DNA of 64,000 bases, taken from assembly GCA_014529385.2 (NCBI GenBank), contig CM043944.1, positions 61,759,748 to 61,823,747 on the forward strand, given 5' to 3'. Made by a program: the position numbers and the translations under genes. Positions 23,097 through 32,618 of this stretch are shown one piece after another (positions within the stretch are counted from its first letter, which is position 1; each line of letters begins with the position of its first letter). The stretch is from Adiantum capillus-veneris. Taxonomy: Eukaryota; Streptophyta; Polypodiopsida; Polypodiales; Pteridaceae. Under the pieces are notes generated by a model. That model ran no database searches. It had not been told where the DNA came from and saw only the letters and a list, made by a program, of their open reading frames with translations.

Positions 23097-23465
23097 CTAT
23101 TTTACCTTTCTCCTAGTGCTAACTGCCTTTGTTAAATCCCTCCTAACTTGTGGGCATAATGCAAGAAACTGAGGCCATGAGATATCAGGACCCTTACCTC
23201 TCATGTCTTCCAATAGGTTGTATGGAGCCATACCATGTCCAAGAGGGAAGTCTTGGAGATTGATACGACGTCGAGTCCTCTTAGCTTCCTTGGTCTCCTT
23301 TGCCTTCTTGCCTTGTCCATGGTCACTCTGTGATGTGACACCTTCTTTTTCTTTACCTTTTCCTCGGCCACTCTTAATGCCATTTGCTTCCATGTCAACC
23401 TCATTTGACTTTCTCACCTCTACTACATGCACATTTGGGTCTGGAAAAGGTGGAACTCCTTCCAC
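23097..23465 (-). pseudogene. Element E: gag-protease linker
   Basis: A basic, lysine-rich stretch (KKAKETKEAKRTRRRINLQ) followed by PLGHGMAPYNLLEDMRGKGP and WPQFLALCPQVRRDL, a motif common before the protease of Tat elements. It is in the gag frame, separated from gag by one TAG and from protease by two stops. Confidence 0.75.
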
Positions 23466-23516
23466 TCCTTGTGGAGGTGGTCTTGCTCCATTTGGCCTCT
23501 GTAAAAGCCGTGGTTG

Positions 23517-24425
23517 CTATCTAGTTCCTTCACCTGCATTCATCACTGGGTAATTCAAGTTAGGTCTCCCTGGCTCCCCACGGGGCCAAGGACAATTATA
23601 AATCCCATGTCCAGACTCTCCGCAATTCCAACATTGTAAGACTCTCCTAGGTCGTGGATCTCGCTCTTCAGACTTCCTTGCTTGTCCTTTTGGACCTACA
23701 GCTTGTGCAAGGTGAATTGACAAGTTGCTTAAAGACTCATTTAACTTCTCAATCACTTCCACCGTTACCTCAGGAAGCTCCCTAGATGTTGATGCTTGTG
23801 AATTACTTTTGGGTCTAAGACCTTCTATTGGAACCTCCACCCTTAAGCACTTGAGTTTCCTATATTTCTCACCAGCCCTAGTTTCAGCTGCTTCAAAGGT
23901 AGCAGTTGCACTGGCCTCAACTTTTATCTTAAGGTCAGGAAAGAGTGCGGCTATGAACCTCTCCTTCTTTAGGAACTCTGCACCACCATCAGGGTTAGCA
24001 ACATTTCTCACCCATACATTCCAAAGACGTAGAAACTCTTGCTTGTACAAGTAGTAGTCATCTGAGTCTTTTTGCTTATGAGAAACAATGTCTTGCCATA
24101 GCTTTTGAGTGTTTTGGGGATCAAAGAAGTATCTCTTGAAATGATTCACAACTTCCGTGTAATTCCCTTTAACTTCCTCAGGCAAAGAGTCAAACCAAGT
24201 GCTAGCATCTTTCCTAAGGACCACCTCAAACATCTCTACACGTTCTTGATCAGTTATTATCCTCTTGATACGACAAGACATCTTGAAATTTGCTAAAAAT
24301 AATTCTGCATCCTCTCCACGCTCTCCAAAGAAAAGAGGATATCTGGACATTTGGCGTTGGGCCTCCATTGAATCGGTTCCAAAGTGACAACACGTTTTTG
24401 TTTTTCTTTCTTTAAAAAAATTCAC
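23517..24425 (-). pseudogene. Element E: gag capsid and zinc knuckle
   Basis: The 302-codon frame starts MNFFKERK; a second ATG (MEAQRQMSRYPLFF) lies 20 codons in and may be the real start. The capsid-type domain spans roughly residues 25-175 (FFGERGEDAELFLANFKMS, RKDASTWFDSLPEEVKGNYT, YKQEFLRLWNVWV). One standard CCHC knuckle, CWNCGESGHGIYNC, lies near residue 275. The domain is intact up to a TAG stop at 23517, after which the linker follows in frame. Confidence 0.85.
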
Positions 24426-24453
24426 AATAATGTTTTCTAAATTGCAATCTATT

Positions 24454-24672
24454 CTACAACAAAATAAAAATATTCACATCAAATGACCTATGATAATCAA
24501 TAAGAGGCAGGATGACACGGTTTGGTGATGCGAGAATTTCTCCTACTCTTTGGGCACCAAACATGAACACCATACGTTGTTGAAAATGGATTTTTCTACT
24601 AATTGCAATGTTTATTCTAATGTGTGGAGTGAAATGAAAGGGGAAAACCTCTATTCTTGGGCCATTATCCAT
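24454..24672 (-). CDS. Element E leader: small conserved frame, type 1 (72 codons)
   Basis: The frame encodes HIRINIAISRKIHFQQR near its start and VILPLIDYHRSFDVNIFILL at its end. It aligns with the 72-codon frame at 37069-37287 in element F. The two nucleotide sequences differ mainly at third codon positions, including CGT versus AGA for the same Arg, while the residues are kept. That pattern points to selection on the peptide. It is rich in hydrophobic residues with a basic centre. It lies between the primer-binding site and gag, 28 bp before the gag ATG. I do not recognise the family. Alternative: a remnant of a longer coding region. Confidence 0.6.
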   Translation of the reverse strand: MDNGPRIEVFPFHFTPHIRINIAISRKIHFQQRMVFMFGAQRVGEILASPNRVILPLIDYHRSFDVNIFILL

Positions 24673-24693
24673 GGTCTATGCATGACCTAATTC

Positions 24694-24893
24694 TTAAAAC
24701 AAAACAAAAATATAGACGTCCAAACTAAGGTTGTACCTAATGAGAGCCAAAATAAAACAATTTTGCTGATGCGTTTATCTCTGCCAACCTAAGAGGACCT
24801 AAAATTCTACGAATTACACGTTGAAATTGCAACTTAGTACTAATAATTATGTGTACCTTTTGCCTTGCAATGGAAATGAAGGGATCATACAAA
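24694..24893 (-). pseudogene. Element E leader: small conserved frame, type 2, frameshifted
   Basis: The pieces ISIARQKVHIIISTKLQFQR and LSLDVYIFVLF match the element F frame at 36860-37072 (IPITRQNIYIMVSTKLQFQR and LDVFIFVLF). Six of the eight STKLQFQR codons differ from element F by synonymous changes. A stop after GSH and a frame change in the middle break it. It lies just upstream of the type 1 frame. Confidence 0.55.
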
Positions 24894-24961
24894 TTCTCGT
24901 GATTCATGCAAGCTACTTGATTATGCTAAAGGTTGAGTCTTCACAAAACATACACAAGCCG

Positions 24962-24979
24962 TCCTCCGTGGGGGCACCA
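24962..24979 (-). promoter_or_regulatory. tRNA primer-binding site of element E
   Basis: On the - strand TGGTGCCCCCACGGAGGA, three bases from the LTR end. One base differs from the site of element B. Confidence 0.85.
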
Positions 24980-25805
24980 ATTTGAGGCGGTCCGGGGCGG
25001 GCAACAAGAAGAGCGGCCTCTAAACACCCTTCGAGGCTCCCGTGCTGCTCAATTGGGGCTGGGGTAAGCACAATCAGAGACAACAACAACCCACAGCCAG
25101 AAACCAAACAAGAAAAGGGGCACCACCTAGTTGTAGATGCGAACTAGGACGCACGTGATATCTCCTTGTACTCAAACACACAAAGAGAGGGGAATGCAAG
25201 ATAGCCACACATACCAAACACAAACATTCACCATGCTAGAGATAGATAAAGAGCACAAATCAACCTGAGCAACTCAATCTTAGCCTTAAAGACTAGATGC
25301 ACACAAAGCTTGATAGAGAGACAACACAAAACTTGACCTTGTTGCCAATACACAAATTGTCTTAGGGTCACGGGAGCCATCTCGCTAAGCACCCTCTTAC
25401 AATTGACCTTTTAGGCAAACAATTCAACAAGCCCTCAAACCACCAAGCATGAAATGGCACAACAAACTTCAAGGACAATATACCTTCAACCACCTGATGA
25501 GCCAACTTATCAAGTCAATTTGGAGAGAAGAGTCGTAGTTGCAGCATATAATTGCACCCAAAACTATGAATCTTATTTATGGACAAGAGTAGGCTACAAG
25601 TGTCATTGCAGAGTAAAGTATCACTCCACTCTTCTAGATGGCATAACTATCTTCAAGATTCTCCATGCACCTATGTGTAGTGATGGAATAGAGCACTCAC
25701 AATGCACACACTCTACACAACTAGTTTTGAAGAGTGGTGTGTTATGTGTTCAGAATGGTGTGGTGTAGTGTGATCATGTGATGATTTACAAGGGAGAGAA
25801 GGGCT

Positions 25806-25815
25806 CTATTTATAG
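25806..25815 (-). promoter_or_regulatory. TATA box in element E 5' LTR
   Basis: CTATAAATAG on the - strand, conserved in the other LTR at 16448-16457. Confidence 0.7.
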
Positions 25816-26550
25816 GTTTTAGAAGCCCCGATTAGGATTAGGCCTAATCAAGTTTATTTGAAGTAATAAAAGATTATGCACATATATATATATATATTTT
25901 AATGAGGGTGGGTCTCTCTTGTCCTTTGAGTCACATGGATGTGGGCTCAAGGGAAGAGAATGATTGAGGATGAAAGGAGAGAGGATTGAGTGAATAATTT
26001 GGGAGTGCCTACTCTAGTAGAGGGTGCATTTTACAATAAGGTTAGTGGTTAGTAGTTAGTAATTATCACTAAAAAATATTTACAAAATCATTCACCAAAT
26101 GGTGAGATATATGATGAGAAAAGTTAGAGAAGGGATGAGCTTGTAAAGAGAGGTTGAAGCTTGGAGAAGTTGACATTCACCTCTTTACAGCACCGGTAGA
26201 AGAAGCAGTCAGCATGGCGAAGCAGCGCGTGTCGATGAAGCTATGTTATTTCAAACCTTGGAAAATTCTTGATAAAAGCCTTCATTTGTAGAGGTTATCT
26301 TTGTATTTTTGCTGATTTTTTTGAAGTTCTTTACAAAGTTGAAGAGAGTATGGTAATATGGACATATATGTAGAGAGAAAGGGGGACACATAGGGTGTAG
26401 AAATGGAGGATGAAGGCTATGGAGGTGTGAGAGATGTGGCAATGGTGAAGAGGGTGATTTAAGACATAGGAGTTGCAGGTTTGGGAGTGGGAAGGAGAGG
26501 GAGGAGTGTGTGTTAAAGAGGAAAATGATAAAGTGGAAGAGGGAGTGTGG

Positions 26551-26745
26551 CTGCATAGCATGGGCAAACTGGGGTCCACCAATAAAATCATAGCTCACAG
26601 CTCGTAGCTCAAAAAAATATGAAAAAATTTGAGGTAAAATTTCAGCTCACGAGCTACAACTTTTGTTTGTATCACCTTTTCAAATTCAAGGAGCATGTGA
26701 TCTTTAAAAATTCAGCAAAACCAATTTTTTTTTCCACTGCACAAG
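26551..26745 (-). promoter_or_regulatory. U3 block shared with element F (right LTR of E)
   Basis: Same block as 17169-17360. TGCATAGCATGGGCAAACTG is matched in F by TGCATGATGTGGGCAGACTG, followed by GGGTCC in both, then by related GAGCTAC and AAATTC segments. It lies about 740 bp upstream of the TATA box. Confidence 0.7.
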
Positions 26746-27548
26746 GTCCTTGGGAGGTCCTTCTTTGGATGATTCTTTTGAATACCTCCAAGAGTGAGCT
26801 CCCCATGGTGCATGCATGCATTCCACATACCCTTGACCTTATTTGGTAGGTTTATAATTGAAGATATTGTTGAGATCATGATATAAGTGAATAGTACAAC
26901 TAATAAAATCAAATATTGAGGGGTCTAAAAAAATATGTACATGTCAAATATAAATAATATAGGTGGAAAAAATATAAAGGGGTCAAAATAAATCTCTCTC
27001 ATTATAAGTCTACCATAAAAAGATTAATATTTTTGGTGGTCTAATTTATGAGAGTAATAGAGAATAGATGTAGGAAGGAAAAAAATGACAAAAGTGAAAA
27101 AATATGCACATAAATTGGGATGGAGTTACACCAAAAATAAGAGAAGCTTGTATGAAATTATTTTTATATGGAATAAAGAGTATGCAAAATGGTAAGAAAA
27201 AATATGGTAATGATGTGTCAATGTACATAGCATAAATAACACACACCTAAGTATAAATATTTAAATAAATACCAAAATAATTATGAAAAATAATTTTATT
27301 TAGGCGCTATATACAATAAAATATTTACACACAAATGGGCCATAATATACTTATTTTTTTTATTTTTTTTGGTTCAACTAGCCTAGTGACTAGCTAATTG
27401 AGAGTTTTTAAGAAGATATGGGAAAAGTCCAATAACTCACACACGCCTATGTACAGTGAAATGGTAGGCATAGCCACAGTGTTTGAGTGATTTGATAGGG
27501 TGAGGTAGCTTACTATGGCAATTATGGAAAGCCGAAAAACGGCTATCA

Positions 27549-27845
27549 ATATATATGTTAAGGTTGTAAATGTAGCCATCATTTTGTGTTGGCTGCACCT
27601 AAATTCAACATCTAAGTGATCAATTGATCGTAACATTACAATCCTAATGTAATGAAATAAGTAATTCTATTTCTCTCACTCTATCTCTCTCTCTCCATCC
27701 CAGAGTCATATCTGCGCCTCCATGTAAAGCAAGCACTCTCAGAGATGAGAAGCCAAACATGGACAACATCTTCTGCCGAGGCATGGAGGTCTTGGCTAAG
27801 GTCATGGTGTCTTTGGACTTGGGCACCACTTTTTTGGGCTTCGCA
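27549..27845 (+). pseudogene. HSPA12-like gene, copy 1, rest of promoter and first exon
   Basis: This continues the unit begun at 15358. It holds a short CT tract (27668-27694) and the exon encoding KPNMDNIFCRGMEVLAKVM and SLDLGTTFLGFA. The start codon of copy 3 is ATA here (27708-27710), and FSGFA has become FLGFA. The copy ends within GFAY and runs directly into copy 2, so no functional product is expected. The nucleotide-binding loop DLGTT is still present. Confidence 0.7.
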
Positions 27846-27972
27846 TACATACATGCATAAACAGAATGTTCACACATATATATGTTAAAGTTGTAAATGT
27901 AGCCATCATTTTGTGTTGGTTGCACCTAAATTCAATGTCTAAGTGATCAATTGATCGTAACATTACAATTCT
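27846..27972 (+). repeat. HSPA12-like gene promoter, copy 2, partial
   Basis: From TACATACATGCATAAACAGA to the GATCAATTGATCGTAACATT segment, it repeats part of the promoter found at 28232-28363 and 27549-27645. It lacks the exon and breaks off at 27972. Confidence 0.8.
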
Positions 27973-28002
27973 CTCCCAAAGGATATATATATTAGCATAC
28001 AA

Positions 28003-28412
28003 GCACGTAGATACATACACATTCTAGTAGACCTAAGTAGAGACTAGTAGTGCCAAAGGTCAACTACACCTCTTTAGATATCATTGCAGTCTCAACCGTG
28101 GTAAAACCAAAGGTACGTTGCAGTAATCCATGCATGAGTGGATCAATGACTGCAACGCCACCATTAAAAAAGGACTATACCCAAGAGGAAGCGTCTAACC
28201 TTCGGATGTTATGCTCCCGTACTTAGTGCCTACATACATGCATAAACAGATATATATGTACACACATATATATATGTTAAGGTTGTAAATGTAGCCATCG
28301 TTTTGTGTTGGCTGCACCTAAATTCAATATTTAAGTGATCAATTGATCGTAACGTTACAATTCTAATGTAATGCAATAAGTAATTATATTTCTCTCACTC
28401 TATCTCTCTCTC

Positions 28413-28470
<58 letters not shown>

Positions 28471-28478
28471 CCAGAGTC
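28003..28478 (+). promoter_or_regulatory. HSPA12-like gene, copy 3, promoter and 5' UTR
   Basis: It matches copy 1 (15358-15624 plus 27549-27707). A CT microsatellite at 28391-28466 lies 12 bp before the start codon, about three times longer than in copy 1. CT tracts in the 5' UTR are common in plant genes. Confidence 0.65.
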
Positions 28479-28617
28479 ATGTATGCGCCTCCATGTAAAG
28501 CAAGCACTCTCAGAGATGAGAAGCCAAACATGGACGACATCTTCTGCCAAGGCATGGAGGTCTGGGCTAAGGTAATGGTGGCTTTGGACTTGGGCACCAC
28601 TTTTTCGGGCTTCGCGT
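28479..28617 (+). pseudogene. HSPA12-like Hsp70 family ATPase, first exon, 5' part (copy 3)
   Basis: The ATG at 28479 opens a frame encoding MYAPPCKASTLRDEKPNMDD, then MEVWAKVMVALDLGTTFSGFA. ALDLGTTFSGFA is the phosphate-1 ATP-binding loop of the actin/Hsp70 fold. The form GTT(Y/F)SGFAY is characteristic of the HSPA12 branch rather than of classical Hsp70. Element F is inserted after the first base of the next codon, at 28617/28618. The frame resumes at 38670. As it stands, translation would run into the LTR of F and stop at 28718. Confidence 0.7.
28614..28617 (+). repeat. Target-site duplication of element F, left copy
   Basis: GCGT here and at 38666-38669 flank the outer ends TGTCG and CGACA of element F. 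Confidence 0.85.
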
Positions 28618-28817
28618 TGTCGAGAAATTTGCGGTCTTGCCAGGAAAGCACCGGGCTTATGGCTGTGAGAGTTTGTGAGAGAACTCAACAAAAACTATAT
28701 GAAGGAGTTAAACCATAGATTCCATGAAGACTAGGGTTTGGAAAGAAGTACAATCAAAGAAGCCCACCCATTCTCTCTTGCACTCACACGAACAAAGAAA
28801 GAACACAAAAGAAAATG

Positions 28818-29030
28818 TCAAAATAACACAAAGATGAAAACATCAAGGATATGGTCATATCGTATCATGGGTAATATGAAAGGGTTAACAGATGAGTTAA
28901 TGGCATTCAATCTTGGCTGCCCAAATAGGCTACGAATTGTTCTTTGGAATTGTAGTTTCGTGCTTACCATAATATATATATTTTGTCTAGTGATTGGGAT
29001 TAATTGTGTGTACAAATCCTCTTGGTTCAT
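28818..29030 (-). CDS. Element F LTR: small conserved frame, type 2 (70 codons, left copy)
   Basis: It encodes MNQEDLYTQLIPITRQNIYI and then VSTKLQFQRTIRSLFGQPRL and ends LDVFIFVLF. It is the same as 36860-37072 apart from one residue (Ile for Ser before LDV). Being in the 3' LTR, this copy would not lie ahead of gag in the RNA. See the copy at 36860. Confidence 0.5.
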   Translation of the reverse strand: MNQEDLYTQLIPITRQNIYIMVSTKLQFQRTIRSLFGQPRLNAINSSVNPFILPMIRYDHILDVFIFVLF

Positions 29031-29245
29031 AGCAAGATAACTACGCTTACATCAAAAGAAAAATTATAGTCTATGAGAGGTAGTATGATGGGATCCGATG
29101 ATAGAAGTATTTCATTGAGCCTTTCAGGGACGAAGAGAAACAATATACGTTGTTGAAAGTGTATTTTACGGCTAATCCATACGTTAATTCTAATAGATCG
29201 TACAGAGTGAAAGCGATAGAAATGATCATCATGTGGTTATTCATC
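29027..29245 (-). pseudogene. Element F LTR: small conserved frame, type 1, left copy, frameshifted
   Basis: The core is identical in content to 37069-37287, but one G is missing near 29233, which puts the upstream ATG out of frame with the ISRKIHFQQR core. Confidence 0.6.
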
Positions 29246-29893
29246 TAGGAGAGTATGTGAGAAATGTAGATATAGAGAAGTGAAGAGATGAGAAGTTCCC
29301 TCCCAAGCCCTATTCTTGCCCGTAGGCAATAAGGATACTGCGGGGAGAGATGTACCTGTAGCAATAGAGAGACCTAGAGAAAGGAGGGATTACTAAAGGA
29401 GATGAGATTGGGTAGGTAGGTTTTTAAGGAATTTAGAGATGTAGATAGATATATATATATATATGTTGGATTAGAGATGAAAATGAAAACAACAAGAAAT
29501 CAAGAAAACATCAATGTAGAACACATCTTACTTGAAACCCTTCGGCACCATTATTGATGGGAGAGAGAAGAAGAGTGGATAATTCCACTTTGATTGATAC
29601 ACCAAGTGCAAGACCTTCTTTGATTAGAGTTGATCTTCCAAGGTAGCTTGTTGCAAGAATGGCTAGTCTCCCTCTAGGAGAAAGTGTAGGCTTGGGCTTA
29701 TGTTAATGGCTAAGTACAATTAGGCATTACTACTCACTCCCTCAAGAATTCCTCTCATCAATGGCTTGAATGCTTGAGTTCCTTCCAAGGAAGAAGAGGT
29801 CCCTTTTATAGGTGAAGGGAACCCACAAGGGTTTACACAAGAAGAGAGGAGCCAGTGTGAACAGGAATTGGAAAAGTTGGAAATGAGCTGTCC

Positions 29894-30080
29894 CTGCATG
29901 ATGTGGGCAGACTGGGGTCCAGTATTTTGATCATATCTCCTCAACCGTAGCTCCAATAAAAAAGTAAAAATATGGGCAGAAACTTCATCTCATTAGCTAC
30001 GATTTTCATTTTAAAATAATTTTCCAATTCGGATTGGAACCTTGTGTAAAAAATTCATCAAAATAGGGTCCATTTCTGGC
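29894..30080 (-). promoter_or_regulatory. U3 block shared with element E (left LTR of F)
   Basis: TGCATGATGTGGGCAGACTG then GGGTCC, followed by TAGCTAC and AAATTC segments as in element E. It lies 70-260 bp upstream of the TATA box at 29812-29821 (- strand CTATAAAAGG). Confidence 0.7.
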
Positions 30081-30630
30081 AGCAAAAGTCTTCATATGGT
30101 CCCCTTAGCTTAGACTTTCATTTGATTCCAAAGGACACCTCATGCCATATGAAAGCATGACATTGCTCCTTGACAAAGTTTTTTAATCATGCTTGCAATA
30201 ATGCATTAAAATAAGTGTATCTTTGAAATCATGCCACCTAGTGTCCCACTAGGATTTGATTTCCTCCTAGTAGCTATTTAAAAAGAAATATATGAAAAGT
30301 ATGAAAAATACATAGAATATATATATATTGGAAATTACTCTAGATATAGGATCTAGATAGGGTGTGAGATAATAATGAATGGTAGAAAAGAAAGAATCAA
30401 TGCTTTTTGCCCCAAGTTAAAGAGGTGGAGCTATTGACACTTTTCCCATAGTATTTTTTGATGGTAAAGTAAGAATACATTACCCTTGAGATAATAAGAT
30501 GAGATAGAAAGCTTATTTTTATACTTACATATGCATATGTACATTATAGGAAATATAATTATGTATCTAAAAAGTTACAAGATAACTCTTGTAGCATGTG
30601 TTCCCACTATGTACATGTCACAGCACGACA

Positions 30631-30650
30631 TCCACCCCCTCTAAACCTGC
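30631..30650 (-). promoter_or_regulatory. Polypurine tract of element F
   Basis: On the - strand the purine-rich run AGAGGGGGTGGA abuts the 3' LTR start TGTCGTGC. Confidence 0.8.
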
Positions 30651-30687
30651 ACATCCTCCGTATGTGCCAAATTATTTCTTTGTAAGA

Positions 30688-31344
30688 TCAGCCCTCTTGT
30701 ACATCTTCCTTGCTTTCATCTTCACTGGATGATTCCAGAGCTTCATTTTCACTTTGATCTTCACCTGTGTTTTGATCTTCTTCCTCATCAACATTTTCTG
30801 GATCATTGTCTCCTCTTCTCTTAAACATTTTGATCCTTTTTCCTGCAATGGGAATCTTTACTTCTGTGCCATCTAGTTCAGACAAGCTGTAAGTAGCATT
30901 TTCATGCACATGTTTTACAACATATGGTCCAAACCATCTTTTTGAAAACTTACGCATGACTGTGTGTTGGTTATCAAGGCTACTATCATACACTAAAACC
31001 CAGTCACCTTTGTCAATTGCTTTGCTCCTGAGCCGATGTCGCTTATCAAAGTAGTCCTTGTTTTTCAATCTTGCATTTTTGAGTCGTTCTTTTGCAGCCT
31101 CAATGTCTCCAGGTCTTCTCTCTAGTTGCCTTATATGCAGTGCAAGGAGATCTTCCCTACTAAGCCCCTCTTGCCAAGGTAGTACATTCCATGTGGGAAT
31201 TGTATCCTCAATCGGCATCACTGGCTTTTGACCATGCATTAGCTCCGCAGGCATGTAGCCAGTTGCTGAGCTATGTGTTGTACGATCAGCCCATAAAGCG
31301 TATGGTAATAGTTTTGGCCACTCACCAACTCTTCGGCTTCGCAA
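30688..31344 (-). pseudogene. Element F: integrase C-terminal part
   Basis: The 218-codon frame continues integrase with ALWADRTTHSSATGYMPAEL, then LEAAKERLKNAR-like helices and the C-terminal barrel (KGDWVLVYDSSLDNQHTVMR, KFSKRWFGPYVVKHVHENAT, SLSELDGTEVKIPIAGKRIK). The GPY motif is clear and no chromodomain follows. An acidic tail (NTGEDQSENEALESSSEDES) ends it. It overlaps the upstream piece by a frameshift near 31330. Confidence 0.85.
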
Positions 31345-31553
31345 GCCTTGGCCAAAGCTTTGATGATAGGAGGGTGCCCTCTTTCACTCTTTCCATTGCC
31401 TTCAGGGTTGTAAGCTGTAGTAAGAGAAAGCTTGATTCCTAATCTAGAAAAGAACTCCCTTGCTTCTTTGGCATCCAGTTCACCTCTGTCTGCAGTGATC
31501 TTTTCCCACACAACCATAACGGCAATCACCTCATCAAGAAGGAATTTGCACAC
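31239..31553 (-). pseudogene. Element F: integrase catalytic core, second half
   Basis: It carries the second catalytic Asp (KITADRGELDAKEAREFFSR) and the catalytic Glu (GNGKSERGHPPIIKALAKAC). The frame is shifted relative to the zinc-finger piece upstream. Confidence 0.85.
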
Positions 31554-32182
31554 AGCTTCTGTGGTTTAGCTCTTAATGCTCTTCCTTCAACCTGATTAGT
31601 TAGGTCCTCTCGTGCAAGAACCAAGTATCTCATCTGCCAGAGTCCTAAAGGCATCGTGACTAGATCCACAACCCATTTATAGTGCATGGCTAGTGGATAT
31701 GTAGGGTGCAATCCATCACGATGTCGAACATTTGAATACATTTGACAAGTTACACATGACTCTACAAACTGAGATACATCTTTATACATACCCTTCCACC
31801 AGTATTTTTCTTTCAACTTGGAGAAGGTTGCCCACACACCCCTGTGTCCAGCCCATAGACTCTCATGAAACTCTTGCATGAGCTTTACTTGAGTCTCTTT
31901 TTTACATATAACCCTTTGTGGTGTAGCACCCTTTTGTTTAGGATGCTTCCACAAGTAACCATCCCTCAAAAAGTAACCATATGCTTTCCTGCGTATCCTC
32001 TTGAATTCATGTTCAGACCAATCATCCTGTTTTGTTAGAGTACTCAAGTAGCTTCCAATAAGAAGCCAATCACCTTCATAAAGATCTTTCAAGAACAATT
32101 CAAGTGGATTAGTCATTGACATTGTTACCTTTGACATGAGAGATGGAATAGAACTTTGTGCCCACATCATCTCCCTCATCAA
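31526..32182 (-). pseudogene. Element F: integrase zinc finger and first half of core
   Basis: The H2C2 finger is HESLWAGHRGVWATF with FVESCVTCQMYSN. The first catalytic Asp lies in YKWVVDLVTMPLG, followed by YLVLAREDLTNQVEGRAL, a signature of the fungal-type clade. The start overlaps the RNase H frame, with a frameshift near 32110-32180. Confidence 0.85.
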
Positions 32183-32606
32183 TCATTTGTGACTCATCTT
32201 CATACCTTGCCCTTGATAGCATATCTGCCACTGTATTGACTTTACCTGCAATGTGCTTAAACTCGGGATTTAAGGACTTAATGTAGGCAATCCACCGCAA
32301 CATAGCAATGTCTGGTGTTGAGCAGCTTGTAATCATCCCAAGAAGTGGTAGACAATCTGTTTCTACAACCACACATGCACCAATTAGGTACTCTTTCCCA
32401 TTTTTCAAGGCTGTAACCATACCCCATAGCTCTCTCTTTATTTGTGGATAGTTTCTTTGGCGAGCACTTAGTACCTTTGCTCCAAATCTTACCACATACC
32501 TGTGTCCTTCTTTGTCATCTTGCCCTATTGCCCATCCAATCCCTGTAGGACTGGTATCTACTGTCACAATCACTGGCCTTTGACACTCATAGTCTACCTT
32601 TCTCAA
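32109..32606 (-). pseudogene. Element F: RNase H
   Basis: RNase H is recognised by VIVTVDTSPTGIGWAIGQDD (first Asp), NYPQIKRELWGMVTALKN (Glu), VVVETDCLPLLGMI (Asp) and GKVNTVADMLSRARYEDE (last Asp). It follows RT in the same frame after one TAG stop near 32616-32618. Confidence 0.85.
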
Positions 32607-32618
32607 AGTTGGTGCTGA

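Larger units (their letters stand above)
15625..27548 (-). mobile_element. Element E: complete Tat-type Ty3/gypsy retrotransposon
   Basis: Two LTRs (15625-18200 and 24983-27548) flank a polypurine tract, integrase, a second RNase H, RNase H, a duplicated reverse transcriptase, protease, gag, a leader and a primer-binding site, all for the - strand. The archaeal-type RNase H between RT-RNase H and integrase marks the Tat lineage. The flanks are both AT repeats (ACATAT at left, ATATATAT at right), so the target duplication is probably 4-5 bp of AT sequence. The flanking DNA forms a continuous repeat unit when E is removed, as comparison with 28230-28300 shows. Confidence 0.95.
24983..27548 (-). 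repeat. 5' LTR of element E
   Basis: 2566 bp, TGAGGCGG to CGGCTATCA, aligned to 15625-18200. Relative to that copy it has an extra ACCGGTAGAAGAAGCAG-type segment near 26191 and lacks about 24 bp near 27115. TATA at 25806-25815 (- strand, CTATAAATAG) should start the genomic RNA near 25780. Confidence 0.95.
28618..30630 (-). repeat. 3' LTR of element F
   Basis: 2013 bp, TGTCGAGAAATTTG to CAGCACGACA; ends TGTCG/CGACA are inverted. It contains copies of both leader small frames and the U3 block shared with E. TATA at 29812-29821. Confidence 0.95.

Noticed and set aside
25454-25768. 104-codon + strand frame in the right LTR of element E
   Set aside because: It is on the strand opposite to the element, lies in U5/R, and shows no coding pattern; the counterpart in the left LTR is broken.
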